Source of the DNA: Paenalicyclobacillus macrosporangiidus
Lineage (GTDB): Bacteria > Bacillota > Bacilli > Alicyclobacillales > Alicyclobacillaceae
DNA length: 64,000 nucleotides
Assembly (NCBI RefSeq): GCF_900116805.1
Contig: NZ_FPBV01000002.1
Coordinates: 124,001 to 188,000 of the forward strand
Reading direction: 5' to 3'
Shown here: one piece after another, positions 1-10,921 of the stretch
How positions within the stretch are numbered: the stretch's first letter is position 1
Layout of the letters: every line of letters begins with the position of its first letter
The notes under the pieces: model-generated
Database searches by the model: none
Told to the model about the DNA's origin: nothing
What the model saw: the letters and a program-made list of their open reading frames with translations, nothing else
Program-made: the position numbers and the translations under genes

Positions 1-1
1 C

Positions 2-298
2 TGCATCTTCCTGAACGGAAGGAATCTATATGGTTTTCTGGGTTTGTCCAATCTGCTGCTTTCCGCTCTCGGGGGAGGACTCGTTCCCCTCGTACTCCTG
101 CCACCTGCCGTATATCAGTTGCTGGCATGGACGCCATTCCCGTATTTGGCTAACCTGCCGGCCGTCGTCTATCTCGGCGTGTTTCAGAGTCCGGTCAGGT
201 TGCTTGGCCAACAGTTCGTTTGGGCTGTCCTTCTTTGCATCTTGTCTCTCTTCGTATGGCGATCGTCATATCGCAGGATGGTCATTCACGGGGGATGA
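2..298 (+). CDS. ABC-2 type transporter permease, 3' part only
   Basis: This is the carboxy-terminal part (about 98 residues) of an integral membrane permease; the gene begins before the window. The visible sequence is almost entirely hydrophobic, with about three membrane segments and a short basic tail (WRSSYRRMVIHGG). The pattern (VYLGVFQSP before the last helix) and the tandem arrangement with another permease match the ABC-2 family formerly called DUF990, in which two permeases and one ATPase form an exporter. The stop is six bases before the next permease start, so the two are co-transcribed. The ATPase is presumably upstream, outside the window. The substrate cannot be told. Confidence 0.7.
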   Translation, partial: CIFLNGRNLYGFLGLSNLLLSALGGGLVPLVLLPPAVYQLLAWTPFPYLANLPAVVYLGVFQSPVRLLGQQFVWAVLLCILSLFVWRSSYRRMVIHGG

Positions 299-304
299 GA
301 CGGG

Positions 305-1090
305 ATGCACAGCTTGAAAATCTATCTATGGAAAATGTGGATATCGATCCGTGCGTCCGCCAGAAAACCCTTCGACGCAGGCGCCATTTTTCTCAGCATC
401 GTTGTACGGGAATCTATCCCTGTACTCGTTGTTTGGGTCTTGATTTCCAAGATCGGTGTGATGGGTGGCATGTCGGGGAGGAGCGTTCTCCTCATGCTGT
501 TCATTCGCACCTGTGCGATTGGCCTGAAGGATTCTCTGTGCTCAGGCGTCAGGAATCTCGCAAATGCCATCTGGAATGGTACCATCGACCAACACTTGAC
601 TCAGCCAGGAAATGTACTTTCCAAAAATCTGGTGGATGAGAATGTGCAAGTGTTACCAGTCATCCTGGCCTGGGGAGTCGTGACGGGAACCCTGTGGACC
701 CTGCTGAGACCGCACGCCCCTGCATGGCTCATCGTCACGTTTGGAGTGTCGGGAGGTCTCATTCTTTTTTCCATGGAACTGATCCTCATGTCTCTGACAT
801 TCTGGAACATTCACCCTGGGCAACTGCATTGGATGCTGTTTTTCGTGGAAGAGCAATATGCGCAATATCCCTTGACCATATTTCACCCCGTCATTCAAGC
901 TGCGTTGACCTTTCTCATCCCAATCGGATTCGTGGCCTTCTATCCCGTGGCAAGTCTGTACCCTGTGCAGGTGCCGATGGGCATCTCTCCTCCCGCATGG
1001 GTTCCGTACCTGGTGGCTGTCGTTCTGTTGACTCTTGCGCTTGTGATATGGAAGGCGGGATTGGACAGATATACCTCAACCGGAACGTGA
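305..1090 (+). CDS. ABC-2 type transporter permease (DUF990-like)
   Basis: This 261-residue protein has about six hydrophobic segments and no soluble domain. The stretch IWNGTIDQHLTQPGN after the second segment resembles the 'one half of the membrane carries a G-x-hydrophobic-D-x-x-L-x-x-P loop' feature of DUF990/ABC-2 permeases, where it follows the second helix. It starts at ATG 305, six bases after the previous permease, with a weak purine-rich ribosome site (GGGGATGAGACGGG). It should pair with its upstream neighbour as the membrane part of an exporter of unknown substrate. It is the last gene of the operon; the next gene converges from the other strand. Confidence 0.7.
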   Translation: MHSLKIYLWKMWISIRASARKPFDAGAIFLSIVVRESIPVLVVWVLISKIGVMGGMSGRSVLLMLFIRTCAIGLKDSLCSGVRNLANAIWNGTIDQHLTQPGNVLSKNLVDENVQVLPVILAWGVVTGTLWTLLRPHAPAWLIVTFGVSGGLILFSMELILMSLTFWNIHPGQLHWMLFFVEEQYAQYPLTIFHPVIQAALTFLIPIGFVAFYPVASLYPVQVPMGISPPAWVPYLVAVVLLTLALVIWKAGLDRYTSTGT

Positions 1091-1168
1091 CGTGAAGCGC
1101 ATGCTTGCCCCAGCATCCCTCCGGACAGGAAGATATTCGCAACCACAGGGGACTCCAAGGACATCGAA

Positions 1169-1192
1169 GCCCGCAGGCACATGCCTGCGGGC
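1169..1192. terminator. Hairpin between convergent permease and mdh genes
   Basis: An 11-base perfect inverted repeat (GCCCGCAGGCA and its complement, with a two-base centre) lies in the 197-base gap between the convergent ABC permease and mdh. No clear T-run follows on either strand, so it is a probable bidirectional terminator by position and stem strength only. Confidence 0.5.
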
Positions 1193-1287
1193 TCTCCATA
1201 CGACATCGCTTGAACCGCAACCGTCTGGCTGCCCCAACCGTCCGGGAGTCCATCTCGACGGCAAGACACGGACGCCCGGACGACGCG

Positions 1288-2229
1288 TCACTTGCCGACG
1301 GCGACGCGGATGGCGTTGCGGACGGACTCCGCGGACTTGTCCAGCGCTTCCTTCTCGTCCGGCAGCAGGTCGATCTCCACGATCCGCTCGATCCCGTTGC
1401 CGCCGAGGACGCACGGCACCCCGAGGAAGAGATCGTTGTAGCCAAACTCGCCCTCCAGGTAGGCGATGGCCGGAAGCAGGCGGCGCTTGTCCTTCAGGAT
1501 GGCCTCCGCCATCTGCACGAGCGACGCGGCCGGAGCGTAGTACGCCGAACCGTTGCCGAGGAGGTTGACGATCTCGCCGCCGCCCTTGCGGGTCCGTTCG
1601 ACGATGGCGTCGATGCGATCCTTCGGCAGCAGCTTCTCGAGCGGAATGCCGCCGACGTAGGAATAACGGACGAGCGGCACCATGTCGTCGCCGTGCACGC
1701 CGAGCACGAAGCCGGAGACATCCTCCACGGACACGCTCAACTCCTCCGCGACGAACGTGCGGAAGCGGGCGGTGTCGAGCACGCCGGCCTGTCCGATGAC
1801 CCGGTTCTTCGGGAAGCCGGACGCCTTGTAGGCGACGTACGTCATGGCGTCCACGGGATTGCTCAGCACGAGCAGGATGGCGTTCGGCGAGAACTTGACG
1901 ACCTGCTCGGTGACGGAGCGGACGATGTTCGCGTTGGTGGTGACGAGATCGTCTCGGCTCATCCCGGGTTTCCGCGCCATTCCGGCGGTGATGATGACGA
2001 GATCCGAGTTGGCGGTGTCCTCGTAGCTGGAGGTGCCGATGATATGCACGTCCGATCCGACGACGGGCGTGGCCTCCAGCATGTCGAGGGCCTTGCCCTT
2101 GGTCGGGTTCTCCAACTGCGGGATGTCGAGCAACACCACGTCGCCCAGTTCCTTCAGAGCGAGCATGAACGCGGTGGTCGATCCGGTGAAACCAGCGCCG
2201 ATGACCGAGATCTTCTTCCGCTTGAGCAT
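1288..2229 (-). CDS. mdh: Malate dehydrogenase, NAD-dependent
   Basis: This TCA-cycle enzyme interconverts malate and oxaloacetate in the cytoplasm. The 313-residue protein is the normal length of the LDH-like MDH family of Bacillales. It shows the Rossmann motif GAGFTGST near the start, the substrate loop [11 protein letters not shown] with the usual arginines, LSNPVDAMT, and the catalytic histidine region [11 protein letters not shown] place the start at ATG 2229 because GGAGGG lies eight bases upstream; a longer reading from 2244 would use that ribosome site as codons. It follows icd by 19 bases and is surely co-transcribed with it. The citrate synthase gene that often heads this operon is absent here. 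Confidence 0.97.
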   Translation of the reverse strand: MLKRKKISVIGAGFTGSTTAFMLALKELGDVVLLDIPQLENPTKGKALDMLEATPVVGSDVHIIGTSSYEDTANSDLVIITAGMARKPGMSRDDLVTTNANIVRSVTEQVVKFSPNAILLVLSNPVDAMTYVAYKASGFPKNRVIGQAGVLDTARFRTFVAEELSVSVEDVSGFVLGVHGDDMVPLVRYSYVGGIPLEKLLPKDRIDAIVERTRKGGGEIVNLLGNGSAYYAPAASLVQMAEAILKDKRRLLPAIAYLEGEFGYNDLFLGVPCVLGGNGIERIVEIDLLPDEKEALDKSAESVRNAIRVAVGK

Positions 2230-2248
2230 CTTGGGTCCCTCCATCGGA

Positions 2249-3544
<1,296 letters not shown>

Positions 3545-3728
3545 GCCACTGCCTCCCTCACGTGGTGAGTATACGGGTGAGACGGAGTCCGTATCGCGTG
3601 GAAAAGCTCCATAAAGCCCGTGCACGATCATATCACACTTGCAGAATGCAACAAAGAAGAAAAGGCTTTCACGCCGTAATCACGGAATGTTCATAAAATG
3701 TTCGCAATCTCAGCAAGAAGATACCATG

Positions 3729-3779
3729 AGGCCCGCCGGACGCCCCCCTTCCCCCTTCGAGGGGCACCGGAACGGGCCT
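3729..3779 (-). terminator. Hairpin downstream of trpS
   Basis: The ends AGGCCCG and CGGGCCT pair across a C/G-rich centre that itself can fold (CCCC TCGA AGGGG). It lies 10 bases after the trpS stop and before the icd promoter region. No U-tract follows, so terminator function is inferred from position. Confidence 0.4.
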
Positions 3780-3789
3780 CCGTCCCTGG

Positions 3790-5145
<1,356 letters not shown>

Positions 5146-5150
5146 GATTC

Positions 5151-5179
5151 ATTATATCGGCCGCCTGCGGAGAACGCAA
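5151..5179 (-). promoter_or_regulatory. Promoter of the trpS T-box transcript
   Basis: A perfect TATAAT (5151-5156) lies 17 bases from TTGCGT (5174-5179) on the minus strand. Transcription would start near 5144, exactly at the beginning of the T-box fold. Confidence 0.75.
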
Positions 5180-5180
5180 A

Positions 5181-5574
5181 TGGATTCGCCGGAGTGAGAA
5201 CAGTCGGCCGTCGGGCCGGCACGCGAACAAGGTGCGCGAACAGTTCGTGACTCCGTGCCCGCAACGGCATCGTCTGAGTTCACCGCAATCAGCCACGGGC
5301 GATCTTCCCGGCCGACACCGAGATCGGGCCCCATCTCCTTAAACGCGCGGCTGCTCAGCTCTCCCGCCGCCGAAGCGTTCCAACTGTCGCACCGACACCC
5401 AGCGTCCATCACGGCCCTACAGATGCACCCGGACGTCAAAAGGGCGGTCCCGTGTCACGCGGACCCATCCGCCCGAGGAAACCGAACCTTGTCCCGGCAC
5501 GGTCAATGCGCACGGCCCACACGCATGGTTCAGGCGCCTGATCAACACGCGGCCCACCGACACAGCCAACCCTA
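5181..5574. other. Intergenic stretch, no gene supported
   Basis: Several open frames cross this stretch on both strands, but none has a ribosome site with a sensible start or a recognisable sequence. I see no strong hairpin with a T-run. It separates the trpS leader from the SNF2 operon. Confidence 0.5.
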
Positions 5575-5805
5575 TCATCCGCGCCGCTGCCACGCCGCGT
5601 GAAGCGCCTCATAGAACGCACGCCAGGCCGGAGAGACGCCGTCCGGCATCGGGATCGCGGCCTTCACTGCCACCTCCCGCCGTGGCCGCCCGCGACGCCT
5701 CGGCTCCGCGACCCGTGTGTCCTTCGCGGCCCGCCTACCCCCTGCGACCCGCCCGCCGGCTGCATCCCCGCCGTTCCCTTGCGCCGATCCCCTCCGCCTC
5801 GGCAT
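5575..5805 (-). CDS. Possible small arginine-rich protein
   Basis: A 76-residue frame begins at ATG 5805 with GGGAGGG eight bases upstream, 42 bases after the SNF2 gene on the same strand, so it could be the third gene of that operon. The first 45 residues are rich in Arg, Gly and Ala; the end (GVSPAWRAFYEALHAAWQRRG) could be an amphipathic helix. I recognise no family. The strong ribosome site and operon position argue for it; the composition, easily produced by GC-rich DNA, argues against. Confidence 0.35.
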   Translation of the reverse strand: MPRRRGSAQGNGGDAAGGRVAGGRRAAKDTRVAEPRRRGRPRREVAVKAAIPMPDGVSPAWRAFYEALHAAWQRRG

Positions 5806-5847
5806 CCACCATCCCTCCCGTCATCGCGGCCCGACAGCCGCCCGCCG

Positions 5848-8800
5848 CTACTCCGTCACCCAGCTGCGCCGCAGCGCGAACAGATCGCGCAGTTCGTCCG
5901 TCGACAGCTCCGTGATCCACTGCTCACCCGCGCCGATGATCCCCTCGCCGAGGGCCAGTTTGCGTTCGATGAGCTGATCGATCCGCTCCTCCAACGTCCC
6001 CAACGTGATGAACTTGTGAACCTGCACGTGGCGATGCTGCCCGATACGGTACGCCCGGTCGGTCGCTTGGTTCTCCACCGCCGGGTTCCACCACCGGTCG
6101 AAGTGGAACACGTGGGTCGCCGCTGTCAGGTTGAGCCCCACGCCGCCCGCCCTGAGCGACAGCAGGAACACCCCCGCCCGCGACGCCGGGTCTTGGAACG
6201 TTGCGACCATGCGATCGCGATCGCCCGGCCGCACCCCACCGTGCAAAAACAGCACCGGCTCGCCCAGCGCGTCCTCCAGTGCCCGCCGCAACAGCTCGCC
6301 CGTCTCGACGAACTGCGTGAACACCAGGCACCGCTCGCCCGCCGCCCGGACCTCCTCGACCATCTCCAGCAGGCGCTCCAGCTTCTCCGAGCGGCCCCGC
6401 AGCCGCACCACCCGGCCCCCAAGCACAGAACCGGCCGCGACCGACGCACCGTCAATCGAACGCCGACCCGCACCGTCGACCGCACCATTCGTACCGTCGC
6501 CCGTACCGCCAGCCCCGCCGACCCAACGACCGCCCACACCGTCCCCCGCGCGGCCACGCCCGCCTCGAGGGCCGGCGGGATCGGCCTTCAAGAACGCCAG
6601 CGGATGGTTGCAGATCTGCTTCAGCTTCGTCAGGGTCGCCAGCACCAGCCCCCGCCGCTCCATGCCGTCCACGGCCTCCAGGCGCGCGAGCATGTCCTGC
6701 AGCACGCCCTCGTACAACGCCGCCTGCTCCTTCGTCAGCGGAACGTACACCTTCGCCTCCGCCTTCTCCGGGAGGTCGGCCGCGACCTCTGGATCGGTCT
6801 TCATCCGCCGCAGCAGGAACGGCCGCACCAGGCGCTGGAGGACGCGCGTCCGTGCCGCGTCCCCCGACTTCTCAATCGGTGCCGCAAAACGGCTGCGAAA
6901 CACCCGTTCGCTGCCCAGATACCCCGGGTTGAGGAACGCGAACAGGGCCCACAGCTCCGTCAACCGGTTCTCCACCGGCGTCCCCGTCAAGGCCACGCGG
7001 TGGCGGGCCTGCAGGCGGCGCACCGCCTGTGCCTGCTTCGTGTGCGGGTTCTTGATGTTCTGCGCCTCGTCCAGGCAGACCGTGTCCCATACGACGCCTT
7101 CGAGCAGATCCTTGTCCAGGTGCGCCAACGTGTACGACGTCACCACCACGTCCGCCTCCCGGCACGCCTCCGCGAACGCCTCGTCCTTCGCGCGGCCTGC
7201 TCCGTAGTGCACGTACACGCGCAGCCCCGGCGCGAACCGTTCCAACTCCTTCTGCCAGTTGCCCACCACCGACGTCGGGCAGACGATGAGCGCTGGGCCG
7301 AGCGCCGCTCCCTCGCTCCGCACATGGAGCTGATATGCGATGAACTGCACCGTCTTCCCGAGGCCCATGTCGTCCGCCAAGCACGCGCCCAGGCCGAAAC
7401 GGCGCAGGAACACGAACCAGGAGAAGCCGATCCGCTGGTACGCGCGCAGCTCCCCCCGGAACCCGGGTGGCGTGGGCAGGATCGGCATCTGCAGGATGTC
7501 CCGCAGGCCGCCCACCAACGCCCGCAACGGCTCGTTGAGCGCCACCTCAAACGGCGCTTCCGCGATGGCAGCGTCCCCGGGATCCACCGCCATCGCGCCG
7601 TCCCGGCCGGGCTCCGCGCGCTCCCTGACGGCACCGTCCCCACTGGACTCCGGGCGCTCCGCCCGGGCGTCGCCCGTACCAAGCCCCCCGGCGGGGTCCC
7701 CCTCCGTCCCCTCGGCGTCGTCGTCGCCGAGCAGGGCCCGCTCCAACACGTCCGCCAGGGTGAGCGCCTCCCCGCGCCGTTTCATCGTCGTGAGCAGGCG
7801 ATGCGCCCAGACCGGATCGACGACGCGCCACGCGCCGTGGAACCAGATCAGGCGGCGCTTTTGGGCGACCAGGCGCTCGAACGCCGCCGGGTCCATCTCC
7901 TCGCCGCCCAGCGCGACGCGCCAGTCGAATTGGACCGTCTGATCGATCCCGAACATGCCATGCACGCCGCTCGCCGGACGCACCCGCGCCCGCAGGCGCG
8001 GCCGCTGCCGCATCGCCCGCTCCCACCAAGCCGGCACCATCACCCAGCATCCCGCCACCCGCAACGGCGCGATGGCCTCGGTGAGAAAGCGCCACGCGTC
8101 CGACTCAGACAAGTGGCCGCGGGGGAGCCAGCCGCCCGCGGGATCGGCCAACCACGGCACCGCCGCCAACCAACGCTCCACCGCCTGCCGCAGGCGTTCC
8201 TCGTGCACCGCCCAGTCCGATGGCGCGGGCGGCAGGTCCGGGTCGAGCGCCACCCCGGCCTCCGGGGTGCCCCCCACCGCGCGTGATCCCGGACCGGTCT
8301 CCAGCTCCGACTGCTCCGCCCGGGCCACGTCTGGCCACAGGCCGTACACCAGGTCCGGCTGGACCTTGTCGCGCAGAACCACCTCCAGCCGCCAGCCCGC
8401 CGCTCCCGCTCCGCCGGCGGCATCATCCGAACCCACCGCGCCGTCCGCGGCATCACCCGAACCCGCGCCGCCGTCAAAGCCGTCAAGGCCGACGACACCG
8501 GCGAGGCCCATCACCGGCTCACACAGCCGCAGGCCCGGTGTGAACGGGCACGGGTCCGGGCGCCAACCGATGGCCTCGTGCCACTGCGCCTCCTCCAGCC
8601 ACAGGCCGCCATCCGGGTCCTCCGCCAGCACGGGGTGCGCGTCCAACACCCCCTGCCACGCCCGCGCCAGGTCCACGTCGGACACGACCAGCTCCCAGAC
8701 GGCCTCATTCGCCCACTCCCGCACCCAGTCCGGGAGATCGCCCAGCGCGTCCGCGCCGTCCTCCGACAGAAGCCGCCAAGCGGGCCGCCCGGGCTTGGCG

Positions 8801-9159
8801 CCGTCGAGGGAGGGCGCCAGGCGGGCTTCCGCGACGGCCGCCGCCATGCGCTGGGCGGCCTGACGCCAGACCGGGAGATCGTCCGGCCAACCCCAGTCCA
8901 CCATCCGGTTGGGCGCCAGTTGGGCGAAAAACGTCACCGCCTGGAGGGGGGTGAGCAGGATGCCCCACCGGTCTTCCTCCATGTCCGTCACCAGCACCAC
9001 GTCCGTGCCGTAGAACGTGTCGGGATGGTGCGCCAGGACGAGGTGGGACAAGTGCTTCAGCAGGTCCGCGTCGGCGAGGGGCACGTCCGGGTCCCGGATC
9101 AACACTCCCCGCCCCGGCTGCCAGCGAAACACCAGGCGGATGGACATCACCCGGCTCAT
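5848..9159 (-). CDS. SNF2-family helicase-like ATPase
   Basis: This 1103-residue protein is a DNA-translocating ATPase of the bacterial SNF2/RapA-like group. The first half carries the bacterial SNF2-associated domain. The ATPase core follows: LADDMGLGKT (Walker A, about residues 596-603), LDEAQNIKN (motif II, with DEAQ instead of DEAH), LTGTPVENR (motif III), LFLHGGV, and the carboxy-terminal motif SLRAGGVGLNLTAATHV with DRAYRIGQ. A Gly/Ala/Asp-rich insertion sits between the recA lobes. The start ATG 9159 overlaps the SWIM gene stop as ATGA, so the two are translationally coupled. A role in chromatin-free DNA remodelling, repair or transcription is inferred; the target is unknown. Confidence 0.9.
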   Translation of the reverse strand: MSRVMSIRLVFRWQPGRGVLIRDPDVPLADADLLKHLSHLVLAHHPDTFYGTDVVLVTDMEEDRWGILLTPLQAVTFFAQLAPNRMVDWGWPDDLPVWRQAAQRMAAAVAEARLAPSLDGAKPGRPAWRLLSEDGADALGDLPDWVREWANEAVWELVVSDVDLARAWQGVLDAHPVLAEDPDGGLWLEEAQWHEAIGWRPDPCPFTPGLRLCEPVMGLAGVVGLDGFDGGAGSGDAADGAVGSDDAAGGAGAAGWRLEVVLRDKVQPDLVYGLWPDVARAEQSELETGPGSRAVGGTPEAGVALDPDLPPAPSDWAVHEERLRQAVERWLAAVPWLADPAGGWLPRGHLSESDAWRFLTEAIAPLRVAGCWVMVPAWWERAMRQRPRLRARVRPASGVHGMFGIDQTVQFDWRVALGGEEMDPAAFERLVAQKRRLIWFHGAWRVVDPVWAHRLLTTMKRRGEALTLADVLERALLGDDDAEGTEGDPAGGLGTGDARAERPESSGDGAVRERAEPGRDGAMAVDPGDAAIAEAPFEVALNEPLRALVGGLRDILQMPILPTPPGFRGELRAYQRIGFSWFVFLRRFGLGACLADDMGLGKTVQFIAYQLHVRSEGAALGPALIVCPTSVVGNWQKELERFAPGLRVYVHYGAGRAKDEAFAEACREADVVVTSYTLAHLDKDLLEGVVWDTVCLDEAQNIKNPHTKQAQAVRRLQARHRVALTGTPVENRLTELWALFAFLNPGYLGSERVFRSRFAAPIEKSGDAARTRVLQRLVRPFLLRRMKTDPEVAADLPEKAEAKVYVPLTKEQAALYEGVLQDMLARLEAVDGMERRGLVLATLTKLKQICNHPLAFLKADPAGPRGGRGRAGDGVGGRWVGGAGGTGDGTNGAVDGAGRRSIDGASVAAGSVLGGRVVRLRGRSEKLERLLEMVEEVRAAGERCLVFTQFVETGELLRRALEDALGEPVLFLHGGVRPGDRDRMVATFQDPASRAGVFLLSLRAGGVGLNLTAATHVFHFDRWWNPAVENQATDRAYRIGQHRHVQVHKFITLGTLEERIDQLIERKLALGEGIIGAGEQWITELSTDELRDLFALRRSWVTE

Positions 9160-10802
9160 TCCACCACCCCCTTGCGCTGCAGCTCCTCCTGCAGGGCGCG
9201 CAGGCGCTGATGCCGCTGAACGAAGCGCGCGATGAACGCCTCCCAGCGGTCGGGCCGCTTCACCTTGTGATACAGCTTCCGCAGGCGGACGAGCACCCGC
9301 ACGGCCTCGCGGTACGCGTCGCGCTGGCGCTGATCGACCAGGCGCTGGACCAGGTGGTGGTAGACCGGAATCAGCGCCTCCGGCTTCCTGCGCGCCACCA
9401 GGTCCACCTCGTCCTTGGCCAGGAAAGGAACGTTCCAGAGGGCCATCATGACCACGTCCGCCCATTCCTCATACCGATCCCGTTGCAGCAGATACAACCG
9501 GTATTCTCGCCCGCCAAGGCGCATGTCCGCCCGCAGCATCTCCTCGTACTCCGTGCGCGTCGCCTCGTGCCGGTCCGCCAGGATGCGCCACACCGGGGCG
9601 ACGTAGTGCTCGTGCACCGCACTCTGCGTCCCCAGGGTGTCCCGCAGCCACCGCAGCCACGTGAGCAGCGCGTCCAGGTTCTGCGTGCGCATCACCGCCA
9701 CCAGGGTGTGGGCCACCAGCACACCTTCCGGCACGCCCACCGGCTTGACCTCCGCCAGCGCCTCATCCGGCCGGCCCGCGGCCGCCAGCAGATAGGCCGT
9801 CATGTGGCGCAGATACGGCCTTCGATCCGCCGGACACCCCGGCTCCTGCGCCCGCAGCCAAACGATCTCGCGATCGCACAGGGCGGGCTGCCCCCGGAGC
9901 AGGCGGTCCCATACGGACTGCGCCACCAGGACCGTGTCCGCTCGGAGCAGGGATGGCAGGAGGCAACGGGCTCGAAGGAAGTTGGCCCACGCCTCGGGGG
10001 CGTCCACATGCGCGGGGAGGCGATCCTCGACCTCAGACAGCCAGGCGTGAAAATCGTTGACGGATAGGCGAGCGGCCCGCTCCGCCTCCGCGACCACGAA
10101 CCAGGGGGATCCCTCGAGGCGGTGCACGTGCAGCCAGAGGGCGTGGATCACGCACAGGTGCACGACGATCCGCGCCAGCAGCCCGTTTTGGCCACCCCGG
10201 GACACGGACGCCAACAGGCGATCCTGCAGCCCCCGGATCTCCTGCGCCAACGAGTGCGCAGGCGTCCGCTGGCGCAATGACGCCAGTTGCCCGTCGACGG
10301 CACGGACCACCTGAGCCAGTTCCTCCGGCAACCGGGAGATCGGCTCTTCGAGCGTGCGCGTCCCCGGCGGCTCGGTTCGGGCGGCACCAGCCACCCACAC
10401 CGCCGGGGCCGAACTCGGCGTTGCCGCCTCCCCCGTCGCCGCGGACTCGTCCGCTCCTTCCAGGCCCTCGAGGCCGGTGCCGAGGCCGTACACGAAGGCC
10501 AGCGGATCGCCTCCCACGGCATCGATCAACGTCAGGTAGACGGCGACGATGTGTTCGCAGAACGCCTGGTCAGCGGGACACGTGCAGTAGCCGCGGACAC
10601 GCCCGCTGACCCAGTCCAGTTGGATGGCATACATCCGCGCCCCGGAGACGGTGGCGTGGGCGCCCGTCGCTTGGAAGGTCAATGACCGAACGCGCCCCCG
10701 CTGCCAATGATCATGGCCTCGTTGGCGCGTGAGGGAAGTGGTCGACACGCACAGCGCCTCGCCGAGGCGCGCGATCTCGCTGATTTGAAACGGCACGTCC
10801 AT
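9156..10802 (-). CDS. SWIM zinc-finger protein
   Basis: The 548-residue protein has a SWIM-type zinc motif near residue 80 (YCTCPADQAFCEHI, that is C-x-C-x(n)-C-x-H) after the typical lead-in HDHWQRGRVRSLTF. The remainder is helical and rich in Arg, Leu and Glu, without another recognisable domain. Bacterial SWIM proteins of this kind are often encoded beside SNF2 ATPases and are thought to bind DNA or protein. The frame is open back to 10883; I prefer ATG 10802 because the family usually begins shortly before this lead-in, but the ribosome site is weak and a start at 10883 is possible. The ATGA overlap with the SNF2 gene is strong evidence of joint function. Confidence 0.85.
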   Translation of the reverse strand: MDVPFQISEIARLGEALCVSTTSLTRQRGHDHWQRGRVRSLTFQATGAHATVSGARMYAIQLDWVSGRVRGYCTCPADQAFCEHIVAVYLTLIDAVGGDPLAFVYGLGTGLEGLEGADESAATGEAATPSSAPAVWVAGAARTEPPGTRTLEEPISRLPEELAQVVRAVDGQLASLRQRTPAHSLAQEIRGLQDRLLASVSRGGQNGLLARIVVHLCVIHALWLHVHRLEGSPWFVVAEAERAARLSVNDFHAWLSEVEDRLPAHVDAPEAWANFLRARCLLPSLLRADTVLVAQSVWDRLLRGQPALCDREIVWLRAQEPGCPADRRPYLRHMTAYLLAAAGRPDEALAEVKPVGVPEGVLVAHTLVAVMRTQNLDALLTWLRWLRDTLGTQSAVHEHYVAPVWRILADRHEATRTEYEEMLRADMRLGGREYRLYLLQRDRYEEWADVVMMALWNVPFLAKDEVDLVARRKPEALIPVYHHLVQRLVDQRQRDAYREAVRVLVRLRKLYHKVKRPDRWEAFIARFVQRHQRLRALQEELQRKGVVE

Positions 10803-10921
10803 CCGCCCGGTCCCGCTCCTGTCCGGCAGAAATTCGGCGCGCGCACGGCGGTCCGCACGCGCACCTCCCTGTCTTTCCATCATTCTAGCGGATCACGGGT
10901 CGGAGGGACGCCAGGACGACC

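Noticed and set aside
5599-8286. Long open frame on the plus strand (about 895 codons)
   Set aside because: It is the antisense shadow of the SNF2 gene in GC-rich DNA: Arg/Pro/His-rich, no motif, no ribosome site.
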